Source of the DNA: Lunularia cruciata
Taxonomy: Eukaryota; Streptophyta; Marchantiopsida; Lunulariales; Lunulariaceae
DNA: 64,000 nucleotides
NCBI GenBank assembly: GCA_948567375.1
Contig: OX419757.1
Coordinates: 21,018,001 to 21,082,000, forward strand
Direction: 5' to 3'
Each line of letters opens with the position of its first letter. Positions within the stretch are counted from its first letter, which is position 1. The position numbers and the translations under genes were made by a program. A model generated the notes under the pieces. That model searched no databases. It was not told the origin of the DNA and was given only the letters and a program-made list of their open reading frames with translations. Below are positions 12,036 through 24,500 of the stretch, piece after piece.

Positions 12036-12122
12036 GATAATGGATAACCCTTGTACGGCTTGATGGGGTCTTCCCATCCTTCATGTTTTCTACGCGGCCG
12101 CCCTTTTCTTCCGATAATGGAT
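12036..12122 (+). mobile_element. 67-bp non-LTR tail insertion with 10-bp target duplication
   Basis: The sequence GATAATGGAT occurs at 12036-12045 and again at 12113-12122. Between them lie exactly 67 bases that match the 3' tail of the non-LTR element at 3782-6600, including TTGTACGGCTTGATGG and a perfect GATGGG-GTCTT-CCCATC stem-loop. This is a minimal, almost completely 5'-truncated insertion. It starts 78 bases past the stop codon of the aldo-keto reductase and so probably lies in its 3' untranslated region. It keeps several CpG sites (a NotI-like GCGGCCGC) that the other tail copies have partly or wholly lost. Confidence 0.88.
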
Positions 12123-15100
12123 TCGCCCTTCCTTAAAAAACGGGTATATAACGGATACCGTATGTTACAGTAGGTCCTTCGATCTGGGTGAACTTACCTA
12201 CATATTCTTACTCAGTGAGGACTCGACAAACTTTGCTGTAAATATTGTTCCAGTAGCAACTTAAACCACAGAAGATTTGAAACTTTTGAATGTGTACAAA
12301 GGGGCAAATATAGAAACCCTCATGGTTTTACTCATTTGCAATTATCTTGGAATATAGCCAGTGCGGCATGGGATCATCTTCTCTGTGGGTCAGTCTCGAT
12401 GCAATTGTATAGCATAAATGACTTCTCACCGAGAGGTTCAGGATCTCCCAAAGTAGCCCATTATTATGTAAGTCAAGAACTCACTCCCTCTACGTAGGTT
12501 CTGCATGTTCATGGTCCTAGAAAACATCCGTCTTTTATTTCCTTGATGGGTCTGGCAAGAGATGATTGAGTTATAGATTTCTTTATCTCCAGTACATAAT
12601 TGTAGGAGTAATTCAAAACTCGTAATGAGGTTCTACAGTAAGACTAGATACCGGTATGCCCGGGTAGCTGTCTTGTCCAACCATGATCCTGTTGTATGTC
12701 TCCACCCTTTATGTGATCGTGAGAAACATGTATAATTTCCATACAGTGCTCACATCACGGTCAATGTAGGTGCCAAATCCTGAGAAGACTATCGCGGTAT
12801 TTACTAGGGAGTAACGGCTCACAGCTTCGAAGACCACATCTGCACAGCTGTAGCAAAATGAAATATCTTTTAAGTGTGTATTCGAAAGAGTACATCAGGA
12901 AGATGCTCTATTTCACATCACCAACCCGACGTAAATCAATTCGCTCTCATCTTAGCAAGTGGGCTGAAAATCTTGTTAACTGAACATTCGCAGGTATCTG
13001 CACTGGGATTCTGATTCAAATCACTCTGGAATCACCACGGAAGATGCGAACCCTCATCTTACCGATGCAGAATATTATTCCGTTCAAGACAAGTATTAGG
13101 TTTTTACTTCCAGATGTCGATAATCATGAACTAATCATGAGTTAAGGCCACAAGAAGACGAACTATGTCTACCGAGCATCACACCCATGTGGGTTTTGCG
13201 GGTGATACACTCATGAACAGCCTTAGAGGATTTGCACGACACTATCACAGAGAACTTTTGAGTTCGCTTTATTACAAGCATCCTAAACTTCTACGAAAGA
13301 TAAAGTGGTTTTCCAGGCAGGCAGCTTGACCATTCAGAAAAGGAAAGCGTTTCTATCTGTAGAGGAGAAGAAGACGACACAACTGGTCAAATATACCATG
13401 TCCCTACCCACCTCGATGTCCTTTCTAACCGAATTTTATTTTGCCTCACTTCAGTTTCTGGAAAATCAGAGTCTATCAATTTGTGTGTGTGTAGTAGGTC
13501 GATGCTGAGGCGATCGCGTGACCCTCGATCCTGCACTCGAGCTCTGCTACTGCTCGGAATTTCGTCCTCATCCATGGTGTGCAGCACGAACTACGAGGTA
13601 TCTTCGAGCAGGTAGGCGTGACGTTACTGTATGGTAGTGGACCAGTCATGTCTAGTTCCCATTACTGTGATTACTGAGAGCCAACGGACCACGTGCGGAC
13701 TAAGTCGGTTCAGGGTTGTTTGAACCAAACTCGTACATGTGTTGCTGCGTGAGTTGATCACGAGAAGCTACGGCGATGGGATTCATTCTGGTGTGGATTG
13801 TAGCAGATTCAGAATCTCATGAAATTAACCGCTATAGAGTGGATTACACGTCTGTGGGTCGGCTGCTGGGGATTGTTGAGCTACAGTCTGTATTGTCTTT
13901 TGAACTGGTTTTCTAGGCCAAGCTTTCTCTGACATGCCAGGAAGAACTTGTAGATGCGAAATGACCTTTCAGCTTTCGTTGTGACAAGAGACCAGGATCC
14001 TACAGGTCACCAACCGTCACGCTTTGGTCTTTGAAGTTGGGTGGTCTGGGACAAATTGAGTCTTGTAACACTGGCACCTTTGGTACGTCGTGGAAATATT
14101 TCGTTTGTGTTCTCAGAGGGAGGACATATCCAAGAATTTCCGAAGTTTAGAAGATAATCTGATCTGCACTGCAGTGTCATCTGGGTTTCGGTACTTGTAT
14201 GATCCCGATTCGTGATTTCACGGGCTGAAATAGGAGTGGAGCACTCCAGTTGCTACAGGCATTCGATCGGGAAAAAATGTTACTTGGGGTTTGCAGCCGA
14301 ACTAGAAGTGCGTGTATGAGGCGTTCAAGACGATAATGGAACCCGCAAGCACTTCGTAGCTGACAAACCTAAGAGCAGGAATTGCAGCGGCTGCTGCCGT
14401 AGATCAATAGTTTCTGGGTGTGGGGATCAGGATCCAGAGTACAGAAATGAGCTCACCACGTCTGTATATAGCAATTTCTGACGAACGGAACCACATAGAG
14501 AACGTTGCTGAACGTAGTAGTCTCAATTCGAGGACCAACGGTCGCCGTAGTCGGCTCAGCTCCTCCAGTGCACCCTTCAGCAATCACGGACAATGGCCGA
14601 GATCCTATCAGTGAGTCTCATTTTACTGGGATGCTCTAAGCTGCCTACGCTTTGCTTTTTCTTTCCAATGTTTCCTGGATGCAATTTTGTGTATCTGCTT
14701 GCACGTCCTTCGCATGGGTCGTTTTGACCAACTGATAGCATCTCAATACTCTAGATGCTGTTATTCAGATCACGATCTGACCTACGAACTTCTAGGGGAC
14801 GCTTGACACTTATTGTATGCAGTCTTTCTCTCGGCCGCTGAGCATTCAGTCTTGTGTTTCATAGTGCAGGTTGCATCTGACAACTCTAAAAGAACAACTC
14901 CAGTAGCAGGCTCCAGTGATGTTTGTGAGAAATCATGTAAAATTTGACTCACAGTCAAGTCTTCCCAGAATCATCACTGACTCTGAAGACTGAGGCTTCA
15001 AATGAAAGCACTACAAAGAACTATGAGAACATCTTCCACTCTTCGATTGAAACGGTCCAAAGAAGTTGAGGTAGAACGTTTCTTCATGTAACACACCACC

Positions 15101-18100
15101 TCAACGATTGTGACGACTGCGCGCAGTCAGTGTCTAAACATGTGGGTTTCCATCTTGTCTTCGGATCCTTGAGCGGGAGATTAATAAGGAGAAAATCTTA
15201 GCAGGCAAAGCTGGAGGAAACTTTAGGGGTCGAAATCAATAGAGGGTATATCTACTGTTAATTTCTGTGCTTTCCTGAGAGATGGACTTTCCCGCTATTT
15301 TTAGAAACCTCAAGAATCTTGTGTTGGAAATTGCTGGAAAGATGGCACAGAAAGAGGGTCAGCGCTACCGTCTGGTTATTTTCCTTGCATGATCAGCAAC
15401 TTAACAACCTGCTCAGGTGTAGTCTTCTAGAGTTGTATCCTCCGGAAAGCGCTCATTTATCTGTGATACCAGGACAGACGAAGAAAGCGATGACTGGTAT
15501 ATACAATGATGTGAAGGAAGAATCTTCATTCCACATACATTCTATTCTACTAATTTCGTTCTCGTTAACATTTTCATCCACCACCAGTGACACGTAGATT
15601 GTGAGATTTCCATGCAGACGTATTGACATTGAAATGAGCTGTAGACGGAGATCCTGCACACCCATGTTATTGTACTAACTTCGTTATCCTTATCCACTGT
15701 TACATAGAATTCTGATGCACGGGACTTATTACCTACATTGGTGCATATGTTGCAGGCAGTCCATGAGTGGTCAGGTTCTGACGGGGTCTGATATTCTTCG
15801 AATGGTCAACAAACTGTGGGAACCAGTTGGCTGGCTTTATGAGTGTTTTCTGAGTAGTAATCGGGCCTTATTCCGAGCCTTGAGAAGTTGTGGATTCAAT
15901 TGCTGCCTGGTAAGGTCGACGAAGGAGGACAACCTGGCCTCAAGAGACAGACTTTCTCCAAAGCTGAATCACTCTCCCAAATGAGCTTCGTCTATTTTAT
16001 CCGTTGAGATACATAATGTAAATATTGTGCAGAGTAGATTTAGGATCTCAGCCATAAAACTTTCCTTGTCCTTATCATATTTAATAGGTCTGCATGTATA
16101 CTAGTCAGAACCTATACTTTAGTTACATGAACTATCCTTCCCTCGAGACATGTTCATTGTGGTTGTGAACTGGTCAAGTTAAGTTCTGGTTCAAGTGTGG
16201 AGCTCGAGTGACGTTTCTAGAGATGCTGGTTAGATGAACTTCTCAATCATCAAACTCGCTGATACTCGAATGTTAGTTGGAAACACTTCGGCTTGTCGAT
16301 TGGGACATCGCTTAGCAATGGCAATTTAAGAACAGGATGTCGAGACACCTTGGAAAGATGAAAGCATTTCTACGAGGAGGTGAGTAGAAAGACATGGACT
16401 GCCTAGTTGTACAAGCAACACTATGAAGTCCTCTCTTGGTCTTGAGAGACATGCAGACTGAGCATAAAATGATCCAGCTTCTGAGTTTTGAATAAGAGCC
16501 GAGCCAAGCCAAGCACGCTGAAGTGGTGGATTCAAACGGTTTGGAGAAACACGAACATATTTTGCGTGGAATTTTGCCAACAAAGATTATTAGGAAGCAG
16601 GTGAATCCAGGAGGAACTACTTATCGTGCCGCCCCACACCCATTACTTCGAATACATCATAGAACAACTCGTCTGAAGCTTCTTGGAGAAGCCGGAACTG
16701 AGAGAATACCGAAACGATGTGTTGAACTGACCAAGTGAACGAGGAAGGGAGGACGTGGACGCTTACAATGGAAGCCAGAGTATGGTCAGCTCAGTTCAAG
16801 CAGATGACATCATCGCTAGGCTGATGAGAGGCGAAAGGATCCATTAACGAGCAGCAAACAGGGAAGGTTGATAGGATTCCATGCCATCTACCAAAGTCGA
16901 ACTTAGTTAACTACCGAGCCCTCTGTGTGACCAAATGAATCTTAAATAAACGTTTCATCTAGACCAGCTCTTCCAACTAGGTAAACGCCGCAGCTGTCTT
17001 TGATTCTTACTCACATGCTGAAAATGTGGTGCCGGAGGTTCAGGTGAGGCAATTTGATGTTGGATAAATTGTCGGCAATGGTTGTGATGACTGCTAGCTA
17101 GCAGCTGATCAGAATGCCAAAGGGCGGGTGCCTCCGGCTGCCTTGATATAGAAATCTACCAAAACAAGAGAAGTTGTACCAGGTGAATTGAGGTCATTAG
17201 GGTCATGTTCTCATTCTATCTTGCGTTGGTGTTGTCAGTGAAGCCTGTAGTGAAAAATAGGATAACGCAAAATGCACGTTAACGGAGAGGGACTGTTCTA
17301 AAATTCTCGGAAACTTGACTGCAGTTTACCCTTCAATGTAAGTATGTCAAAGGTGATTTGGATTTTATAGTCTTGAGTCCAAAGTATATGGGCATTAAGT
17401 CCTTTTAGACCTGGAGGATTGAACGACCTAAAGACATTGTTGTCGTTCACTTAGGGCCTGTTGTTCTACAATGTGCTGGATTGGTTTGCTCAGGACAAAT
17501 GCGGGTGAGCTGTGATCAAAGGTTAGTAAATTATGAAGATGGCATGGCATCATACAATCTTCGGATCTTCGGATGTTCAGAACAACTCCTGTTGTTGGAC
17601 ATCTAAAACTGGCATAGGTGCCTCATAACTAATTATAACGCAGGAGATCTCTGACAAGTAGTGTTCCATAACCTAGGGAAGGCTCTGGGGCAAAAAATGA
17701 CTGGTCTGTGGGTATGTATTTGGAGTATTCTAAGATTCTTATATACTCGTGTGGTCTCAGAAGTCTTGATAGTTTGTTTGGAGGAACCACATGGGTTATG
17801 GAACCGCATGTTGTATCGATTCGATCACTTGAAGTACGTGAGCGGGCTCAGCGGATGTCATTGAAGGTTGGAGTACCTCAAAGATAAATAGCACCAGAGA
17901 TATTTCATTGGAAGTCATCTTAGAGGATTCCTACACATAAAGATCTCTAATTGCACAAGTAATTGAAGGATCTTTGATGCCTAGACATAAAGATCTTCAG
18001 CCCTCTGGGCCTAGATATTTTTCTCTCGCGAGTCTTATTGAGTTTCGAGGACCTGAGCCACCGCAGTTGTGCATCACACACCAGGGTCTAGCTTCTCATT

Positions 18101-20737
18101 TCACTTGCCTACTGCTCGGCGGAAACAGCGAGCTGCAAGGTACATATTTCGAATTCCCGTGAAGGTACATACATGAATTCAGATGAGCACACACACACTA
18201 AGTAAATTCCCAGTTTGTGTGAACTAGCAGTTCTCTAGTTAATATCTGTGATAAAAGACAAAATATTTTTAATTGTTGAGCATCATATCTTTGTGTGCGT
18301 CTGGTAATGCCCAGCAAGCGAAGGGCTGGCCCTTGCCTCTGGACTTCACGCTCAAAGGCATTGAACCTGCCTCTCCAATCCTCGTTTTGTAGGACACCTT
18401 CAAGGCTATTCTGCCTCGTATTCAGAAATTCCTAGAAACATTGGGCAACTGTTGACGTACCTCGGCATATCGTTCACTTGCCGTGTTGGAGTCTTTTCCT
18501 CGTCGTCGTCTGCTTGCCTTGGATTTCTCTTCATTGATCACTTGATATTTTGGTCTATGGCGTCCTCTATCTTAAGAAGTTGCTTTGCCAATACCTTTAC
18601 CAAGTCCCGGCCGATTTATTCGTGACTGTGACATGCTATTAAAAGGACCCATAGTCTGACTCTGATGAAGCCAATCCATAGCATTGGTGCCTTGATGCTC
18701 ACCACTCCGATTCTGTTGAAGATTCCTGGAGTACTCCCATTAACAGGTCAGTCTATACTGCCCACAAATTCTCCTTTGATAAATCTTCTCTTTTGGACCT
18801 CATTATTAGATTACGAATTTGCCAATTACTTCTCTTCGTCATGTTTCTTTCCTGCATACTTTCATAACTTCACCTGGTTTTTTTCCTGGCTTTGTTCCTA
18901 GGTCTTTTTCCTTATTCCATGTTGTTTATTCATATTCAAACAATATGCTTTGAACTATGTGACCCGATTGCACAGCAGAGTCACATGCAGCAACTTTCAA
19001 AATTTTGGATAGGCCAATTGAAGTTACGAGCTTGAAGTATGAACGTCAGACATTCGGAGGTTTCAGACCGTACAAGCACAATCGCGAAAAAACAAGTTCT
19101 GAGTGTTCATGGGTACATTCCAATGGAATTTGACATCTTGTTTCATTTTCTCTCTGTTTACTTTTATGAAACGATCACACCGTAGTTCCGAGGCAAAAGA
19201 ATGCTGGGTACGCATGTGCAATCTTCACTACTTTCACGTCTGATCCTACATCATCATCAAGGAAAGGAACGGGCAAAATGGAGGCCGCAGCCAACTCTAA
19301 ATCTGACGGTTCCGCGGGCATGCTTTTGGCTCAGCTGGTCCAAAACAAGTTCAGAGACGGTTTTTAGATCCAGGTATCGTTAGAAGCTTGAAGTCTGCTA
19401 CATCAAATCAGACTTGATGCAGAGAATGGTCGGATACTTAAATAAATTGTATAGATAGATACCTTCAGTCTCCACTCGTAAACTGAAGGTCTTCAACAGC
19501 AGATTCACGACACAGTTTCTATGCGTTCCTCTAATCCGCAATATAAGAGCTGGTCCGTAAGATACTATCATAAAAATGAGATAATTTGTTCATCTTTAGT
19601 TAAGAAATTGAGAACATCAACAGCGTCAACATTGTATCTATTGTAGCTCTCACTGTCTGTAGTCTATTTGGGAGACACACATAAAGATAAATGCATGTGA
19701 ATAACACCTGATGTTCGGATCAAAACATGAGCGTCAAGCTTAACAAAGTCAAGAAGGCAATTTCATATGCTCACAGAACGAACTAGTGGTTAACTAATCC
19801 TAATCTCATCAACGGCTTGAAAAAGTTATTAACCGAGATGCTTGGCAGCATGTACACGTCAAAGGGTTGACATTACATGAGATCTAGACATGGGAATTAT
19901 AACTTCCAGTTATGGTTCAGTTGTGTATCACCATGAGAACTTTCGGATGACACAGTCTGAATAGGTAATACGTTGTGCGAAACAAACGTGAAAAGATGGG
20001 AGTGATGTAGTTTAATTCCTACATCTCTCAGCCTATTTAGTAGTGTGAAGCGTAATGAATCGCATCTTGACCCCTACTTCCTACGTTATAATAACTTTCT
20101 GGAAAACTTTTTTCCAGAGAATGACAGCCTTGCCTTTTAATCATGGCCAGGTAGCAGAAACATTACGCAGCAACTCGACGGCGCAAATTTACATGCCAAC
20201 ATGCCCTGGAAAGGTTGTCAAGGTACAAAGTGTCGAATATGTAAGAAAGCACGACAGTTGGGTTTGCACGAGTCAATGCGCTGTCAGGCTTGTGCACACG
20301 GAGGTGTAGGCAGCCATGCTATCCTCTGAATGTGTGCAGAATTAGGGAGGCAGAGAAAGTTTCAGACAAGAAAGCTGAAATGGTGCAACTTCGTTCTTCC
20401 TTGTTGTTTGAAACCTGGATGAGACTTCAGTATCGATGTCCGTGGGTAAAAGTACGTTGATGGCTTTCCCGAGACTGAAAGCGTTTCGCTCTCAACACCA
20501 GCGAGTGCATTTAATCTCATCACTAGATTGAACAAGCTCTTCTAGTTTTTGGATAAAAACAGGATTACCACATTGAAAAAGGGTCTCTCATGTATGTTCT
20601 TGACCATACATTTAACAAAACTGGGCATGAATCACTTGGGAACAATGGAGATTCCCGCATGAAGAAAAGGATGTGAAGAACCCACAAAAATAGACCTACG
20701 ATAACCAAGAGTCTCACTAAAGAAACCTCATAAAAAA
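12123..20737. other. Base-balanced DNA with no gene recognised
   Basis: This 8.6-kb stretch has a more even base composition than the flanks but contains only open frames below about 95 codons on either strand. None shows a domain, a coherent codon pattern or a splice-linked continuation that I could recognise. No tRNA or rRNA was seen. It may be introns or flanks of a gene I cannot detect, or single-copy intergenic DNA. Confidence 0.4.
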
Positions 20738-20775
20738 CATACTAAAGAACGGGCTAGGTCCCATTCTTTAGTATG
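20738..20775. repeat. 16-bp hairpin with one mismatch
   Basis: CATACTAAAGAACGGG (20738-20753) pairs with CCCATTCTTTAGTATG (20760-20775), leaving a six-base loop CTAGGT and a single C/T difference, which would be a G-T wobble in RNA on one strand. No run of T follows that would suggest a polymerase III terminator. Confidence 0.7.
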
Positions 20776-22680
20776 AAGATAGTCTTCACTCTCATTTTTC
20801 AGATTTTCAAGCAAGGTCAATTATAAAATAGAAGCCTGGGCGGCGGTCCCAACTGTCTTGAATTACGCATTACCAAATTCGAGGTTAGATGTTCGCACCT
20901 TGGATGTGGCGTCTTTCTTCAGAGTACTCACTTTGCATGCGAGATTTTCTCGGAACTTTGCACCATTTGCAGAATGTAAATAGTTCGGGGTGCTATATAC
21001 CGTGATCCTGCGCACATCACTTGCGCGTGGCCGTGGCCTCATCGCGTCACATTTGAAAATCGCAAGAACCCTAATATCGTCCAGATCGCTTGTACACAAT
21101 GACAGCACAAAGGTAGGTGGCCCTTCATCCAAGAGACAAACTAGACCTACGAGTGATTCATTGGAACTTGATGGGGGAAACAAGTGAGGAAGTGAAGACC
21201 TGTAAGACCGAAGAAAGTGACTTTGCAAAGCAAGAGAGGATTGAGTCTGCACTTTACCTGAAGGCTATGGCACCTATGAATCCGGGGAACATTGAAGTGA
21301 CAGGTTCTGTAAGTTGCGCACTTTACAGTCTTTTTAATTCTCCCTAAGATGTGCAATATCATGAGAAGAAACAGGTAACTTTCATGTGCTAATTCACAAT
21401 AAAGATCGTCCTTTAAATAGACCACAAAGCTGGTCCGAAGATATCAGCAACGTCAGGTAATGGTTTGAGATCTTGTCACCACTGCTACACATGACCCCCA
21501 TGCAATCAATCTCACTGTTCAGCTTGTCAAAAGAGAGTTTAGACTTGAATTGCGAGAATGAACGGTCAGAAGTGCCACTGTAAGACTAGCAATATCGCTA
21601 ACGGTCAAGTAACTATGGGAAGGCACCGAAACTCGACATCAATGTTAACATACCCTGCTGCAGTTGTGACGTTTATATGAGCCGAATAAGGAGGGTTATC
21701 AGCTTGTACTGCTGAATCCTGGCAAAAAGTTGGCTCATTGACTGCTATCCACTGCAGAGCTACACATCTTTGAGAAAACGAAACGTCGGAAATAGACATC
21801 TCAAAAGTTAGGAAAATATCTTGCATGTGTCAACTTGTGCAGATCCCTTGCAGCTTTAGAGCTAAATATCCTCTTCCTTGTCTTCTTGGGCATCGCATGT
21901 TAACCACCCACAAAAAAAATCAATTGAATGCTCCTTTGTATTGTGGCGAATTTAGCCGAGGGAACACTGTAAAGGGCTGTGGAATCTTCTTTGGTGTTGT
22001 TTCTTTGACCTAAAGACTGCTACTGTACACACATCACCTCTTATCACCACGTGATCATCCAAAGACGTTGCATTAGAGTACCACAATCTTGAAACTTCTA
22101 CTTGGATCTGCTATGTGCATGTTTATTTGGCAATACATTACCCTACTGTAGCTGACTTGTATGCGTAGTTCTCTACAGCGAAAGCGGCTACAGTAGGAGA
22201 ACGTGCAAGTTCTGTTTGCAATTGTAGTGCCATTACAGTAATTCATTGACTGGATTGAAAAAGTTCGCACCTTGATGGAAGAGTGTAAGCACCTTCTAAT
22301 CTAGAAGATCTAAAGGAGCAAAAATTTCAAATCATCATCTACATGATGGGACCTGCCTAAATATGATGTCACTAGCCTTTCTTCCCGATAGAAACCGCGA
22401 AGTCTAATGTCAAATCCCGATGGGCAGCTTGATAATTTTCTTCCTCCAAGTCATACGTCATTAACAAACGATAATAGAATCTCAGGAAAACAATATAGAA
22501 CAGGATAGGAAATTTGATTTGCAGTCCCGAGCCTCAATGGGGAGATTATGGAAAGACTTTGACTTCGTCTCCATAGACTACGCTCGATCGTTGAACTACT
22601 CCACTTCTTAGAAGAACGCAGAAGATGCACATAGAATTTATGCTGTGTGGTCTGGCATTGCACTACTGTCAAATTCTTTT
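20776..22680. other. Base-balanced DNA with no gene recognised
   Basis: The longest frame here (129 codons, minus, 20863-21252) has no recognisable domain and is overlapped by comparable frames on other strands, so I do not call it a gene. Nothing else is supported. Confidence 0.35.
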
Positions 22681-22729
22681 GGATCAGTCATCCAAAAGGA
22701 AATTGAAATTCCTTTTGGATGATTGATCC
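22681..22729. repeat. Near-perfect 49-bp palindrome
   Basis: The 24-base arm starting GGATCAGTCATCCAAAAGG (22681-22704) is followed after one base by its reverse complement (22706-22729), with two differences. A foldback this short may be a footprint of, or a tiny member of, a miniature inverted-repeat element. Terminal duplications were not found. Confidence 0.75.
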
Positions 22730-22834
22730 CTTTACATTTATCATATACCACTCGCTTCACTCGGATTGGTGTGTCGGACTCTGTACGTTATCTACCGCCT
22801 GTACAGTCGATGATCCCTCCAGAAAAGTTGTGCC

Positions 22835-22960
22835 ACAAAGTAGAAAGGCGACCACGTAGAACACATGAATGAAGGATGAGAAGACTCTACAAGGGAGAGA
22901 CAAAAGAAGTAAAATGGGGCTAGACCCCGACAGCATCGAGAGTCACCCCTAAAATCAAGA
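22835..22960 (-). mobile_element. Detached 3' tail of the non-LTR retrotransposon, inverted
   Basis: Read on the minus strand, this segment has the GGGGTCTAGCCCC fold, TTTGTCTCTCCCTTGTA, then TCTTCTCATCCTTC and TACGTGGTCGCC, in the same order as the tail of the element at 3782-6600. About a dozen bases including CGGCTTGATGG are missing. No coding part of the element adjoins it. Confidence 0.65.
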
Positions 22961-23634
22961 AGATGGAACATCAAACAGCTGTTGGAATCTCATTCATCGA
23001 GTGACATGTCAAATCTTGTGTGCTTGTGGGTGGTTTGTGTTTGGCAGGAAAGGTCTGCCGTACCGGACCTGGTCCTCCTGCGCGTTTGCCAGAACTTTAT
23101 CGTAGCGAGGGGAAAACATATTATACACCAAGCTATCTACTTTCTCAAGTCCCAATAAATATATCGAGAGGGAAGGAGTGGACAGGGAAATGGGCAAACA
23201 CGCTCAATAATATACCCCGAAGGAAGGAAGAGGAAAAAAAGGGATGCAGGCGCGTCAAAAAGTGCAAATTTACAAAGGAAAAGGGAAAAAGAAAAAAAAG
23301 GAAAGCACTCACACAAAGAAGTGCTGTATACTGTAGCTAGGAACCCGAAGTTGTAAAAGATTCTCTCTTTTTGTTCAGAAGGAAGAGATTTCCTAGCCTG
23401 ATAGGCATAAAATGAGCTCAAATATGAGTGGCCTGCACTTATGCGCAGGGAAGGCCATGCACTTATGTACTCCTCTTCTCATTCTCATCCCATCTTTATG
23501 TACATTACTCTGTGTTGCTATTACCAAGACTTATTAGGGGGTTTCAAATTCACAAGTTATTGGAAAGTTATTGGATTTTAGCACTACTCTGTTATCTATA
23601 TCGTGCTGTGGTTTACATAGCCCATGAAAAGTAG

Positions 23635-24500
23635 TTCAGTGTAGTTTATCTCCATATTATTGGAGTAGATTGTATGACTATTCTTGTGGTTGAGTAATTA
23701 CCATGTGAGAAATTTATGTGCATTTAGGTTGAGTTATTGCCATGTGAGCAATTTTTTTTACATTTAAGTGATTATCCATGTGCATTATGATCATTTTGAG
23801 TTGTAGCAAAGTGTCATAGGAAGAGTTTGAATAAGAGATGTTTTGTGCTCTTGATTTATCATCCTTGAATCCTTTTCTTATAAGACTTCAAATTCTACAC
23901 CGTGATCATTTTTGGGGTTGAGTTCATGGCATATGTGATGGAAAGCCCGGATCCAATTATCCTTCTTATGCTTACTTATAGACAACTCTATGACTTGAAA
24001 TTATGTACTTTTCTAGATGGAGAGGAGCTTAATTTTTTTTCAAGTACTTTAAGGTGAAATTGTAGGATCCATGTGTAGAAGAGGAGAATGCTAAGTGACA
24101 AAATAACAAGGATTGAATCCCAATTAGATAAGTTGGAAGGTTTTTGACATTTGGACGTAGTTAAAGAAGTGCATTTGGGGAGAGAAGACTATGGTTGAAA
24201 AGATGAGCTAATAGGCTATGGTTTGGAGACAAGAACTAAGGGATTTGAGTATGATATGATCAATTGAAGCAAGAGAGGGTCAAAAATATGCCTAGGAGGC
24301 ACACATTGAAGGACTCTAAGAGTTTTATCAAAAAATTTGATGATTTGTGAATGGAATTGAAGAGTAGACAGAATTCTAGAGGTGTTGAGATCAAGAAATT
24401 TCAAGTTGGAGTCAATTTCTAATCTGATCTGATCAATTGAAATTGGAGTGTTAGAAATCAAAGTGTTGGGGAAGAGATTATGATAAGGTTTGTGTTTTTG
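23635..24500 (+). repeat. Dispersed repeat, copy 1 (inverted partner at 40.9-41.7 kb)
   Basis: Stretches such as TTATTGGAGTAGATTGTATGA (near 23657), AGTGACAAAATAACAAG (near 24095) and GGGATTTGA match, in the same order, the reverse complement of about 41690 down to 41020. The two copies lie in opposite orientation about 17 kb apart, on either side of element 1. Short broken peptides read like a retroelement gag, but I could not assign a family. Confidence 0.6.
23688..23766 (+). repeat. Two and a half copies of a 39-base direct repeat
   Basis: GGTTGAGT(A/T)ATT(A/G)CCATGTGAG starts at 23688 and again at 23727, followed by a third partial unit. In the inverted partner near 41.6 kb only one unit is evident, so the duplication is probably local to this copy. 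Confidence 0.55.

Noticed and set aside
20863-21252. 129-codon minus-strand open frame in the gene island
   Set aside because: No recognisable domain, overlapping open frames of similar length on other strands, and no supporting neighbours. Its length is within chance for this composition.
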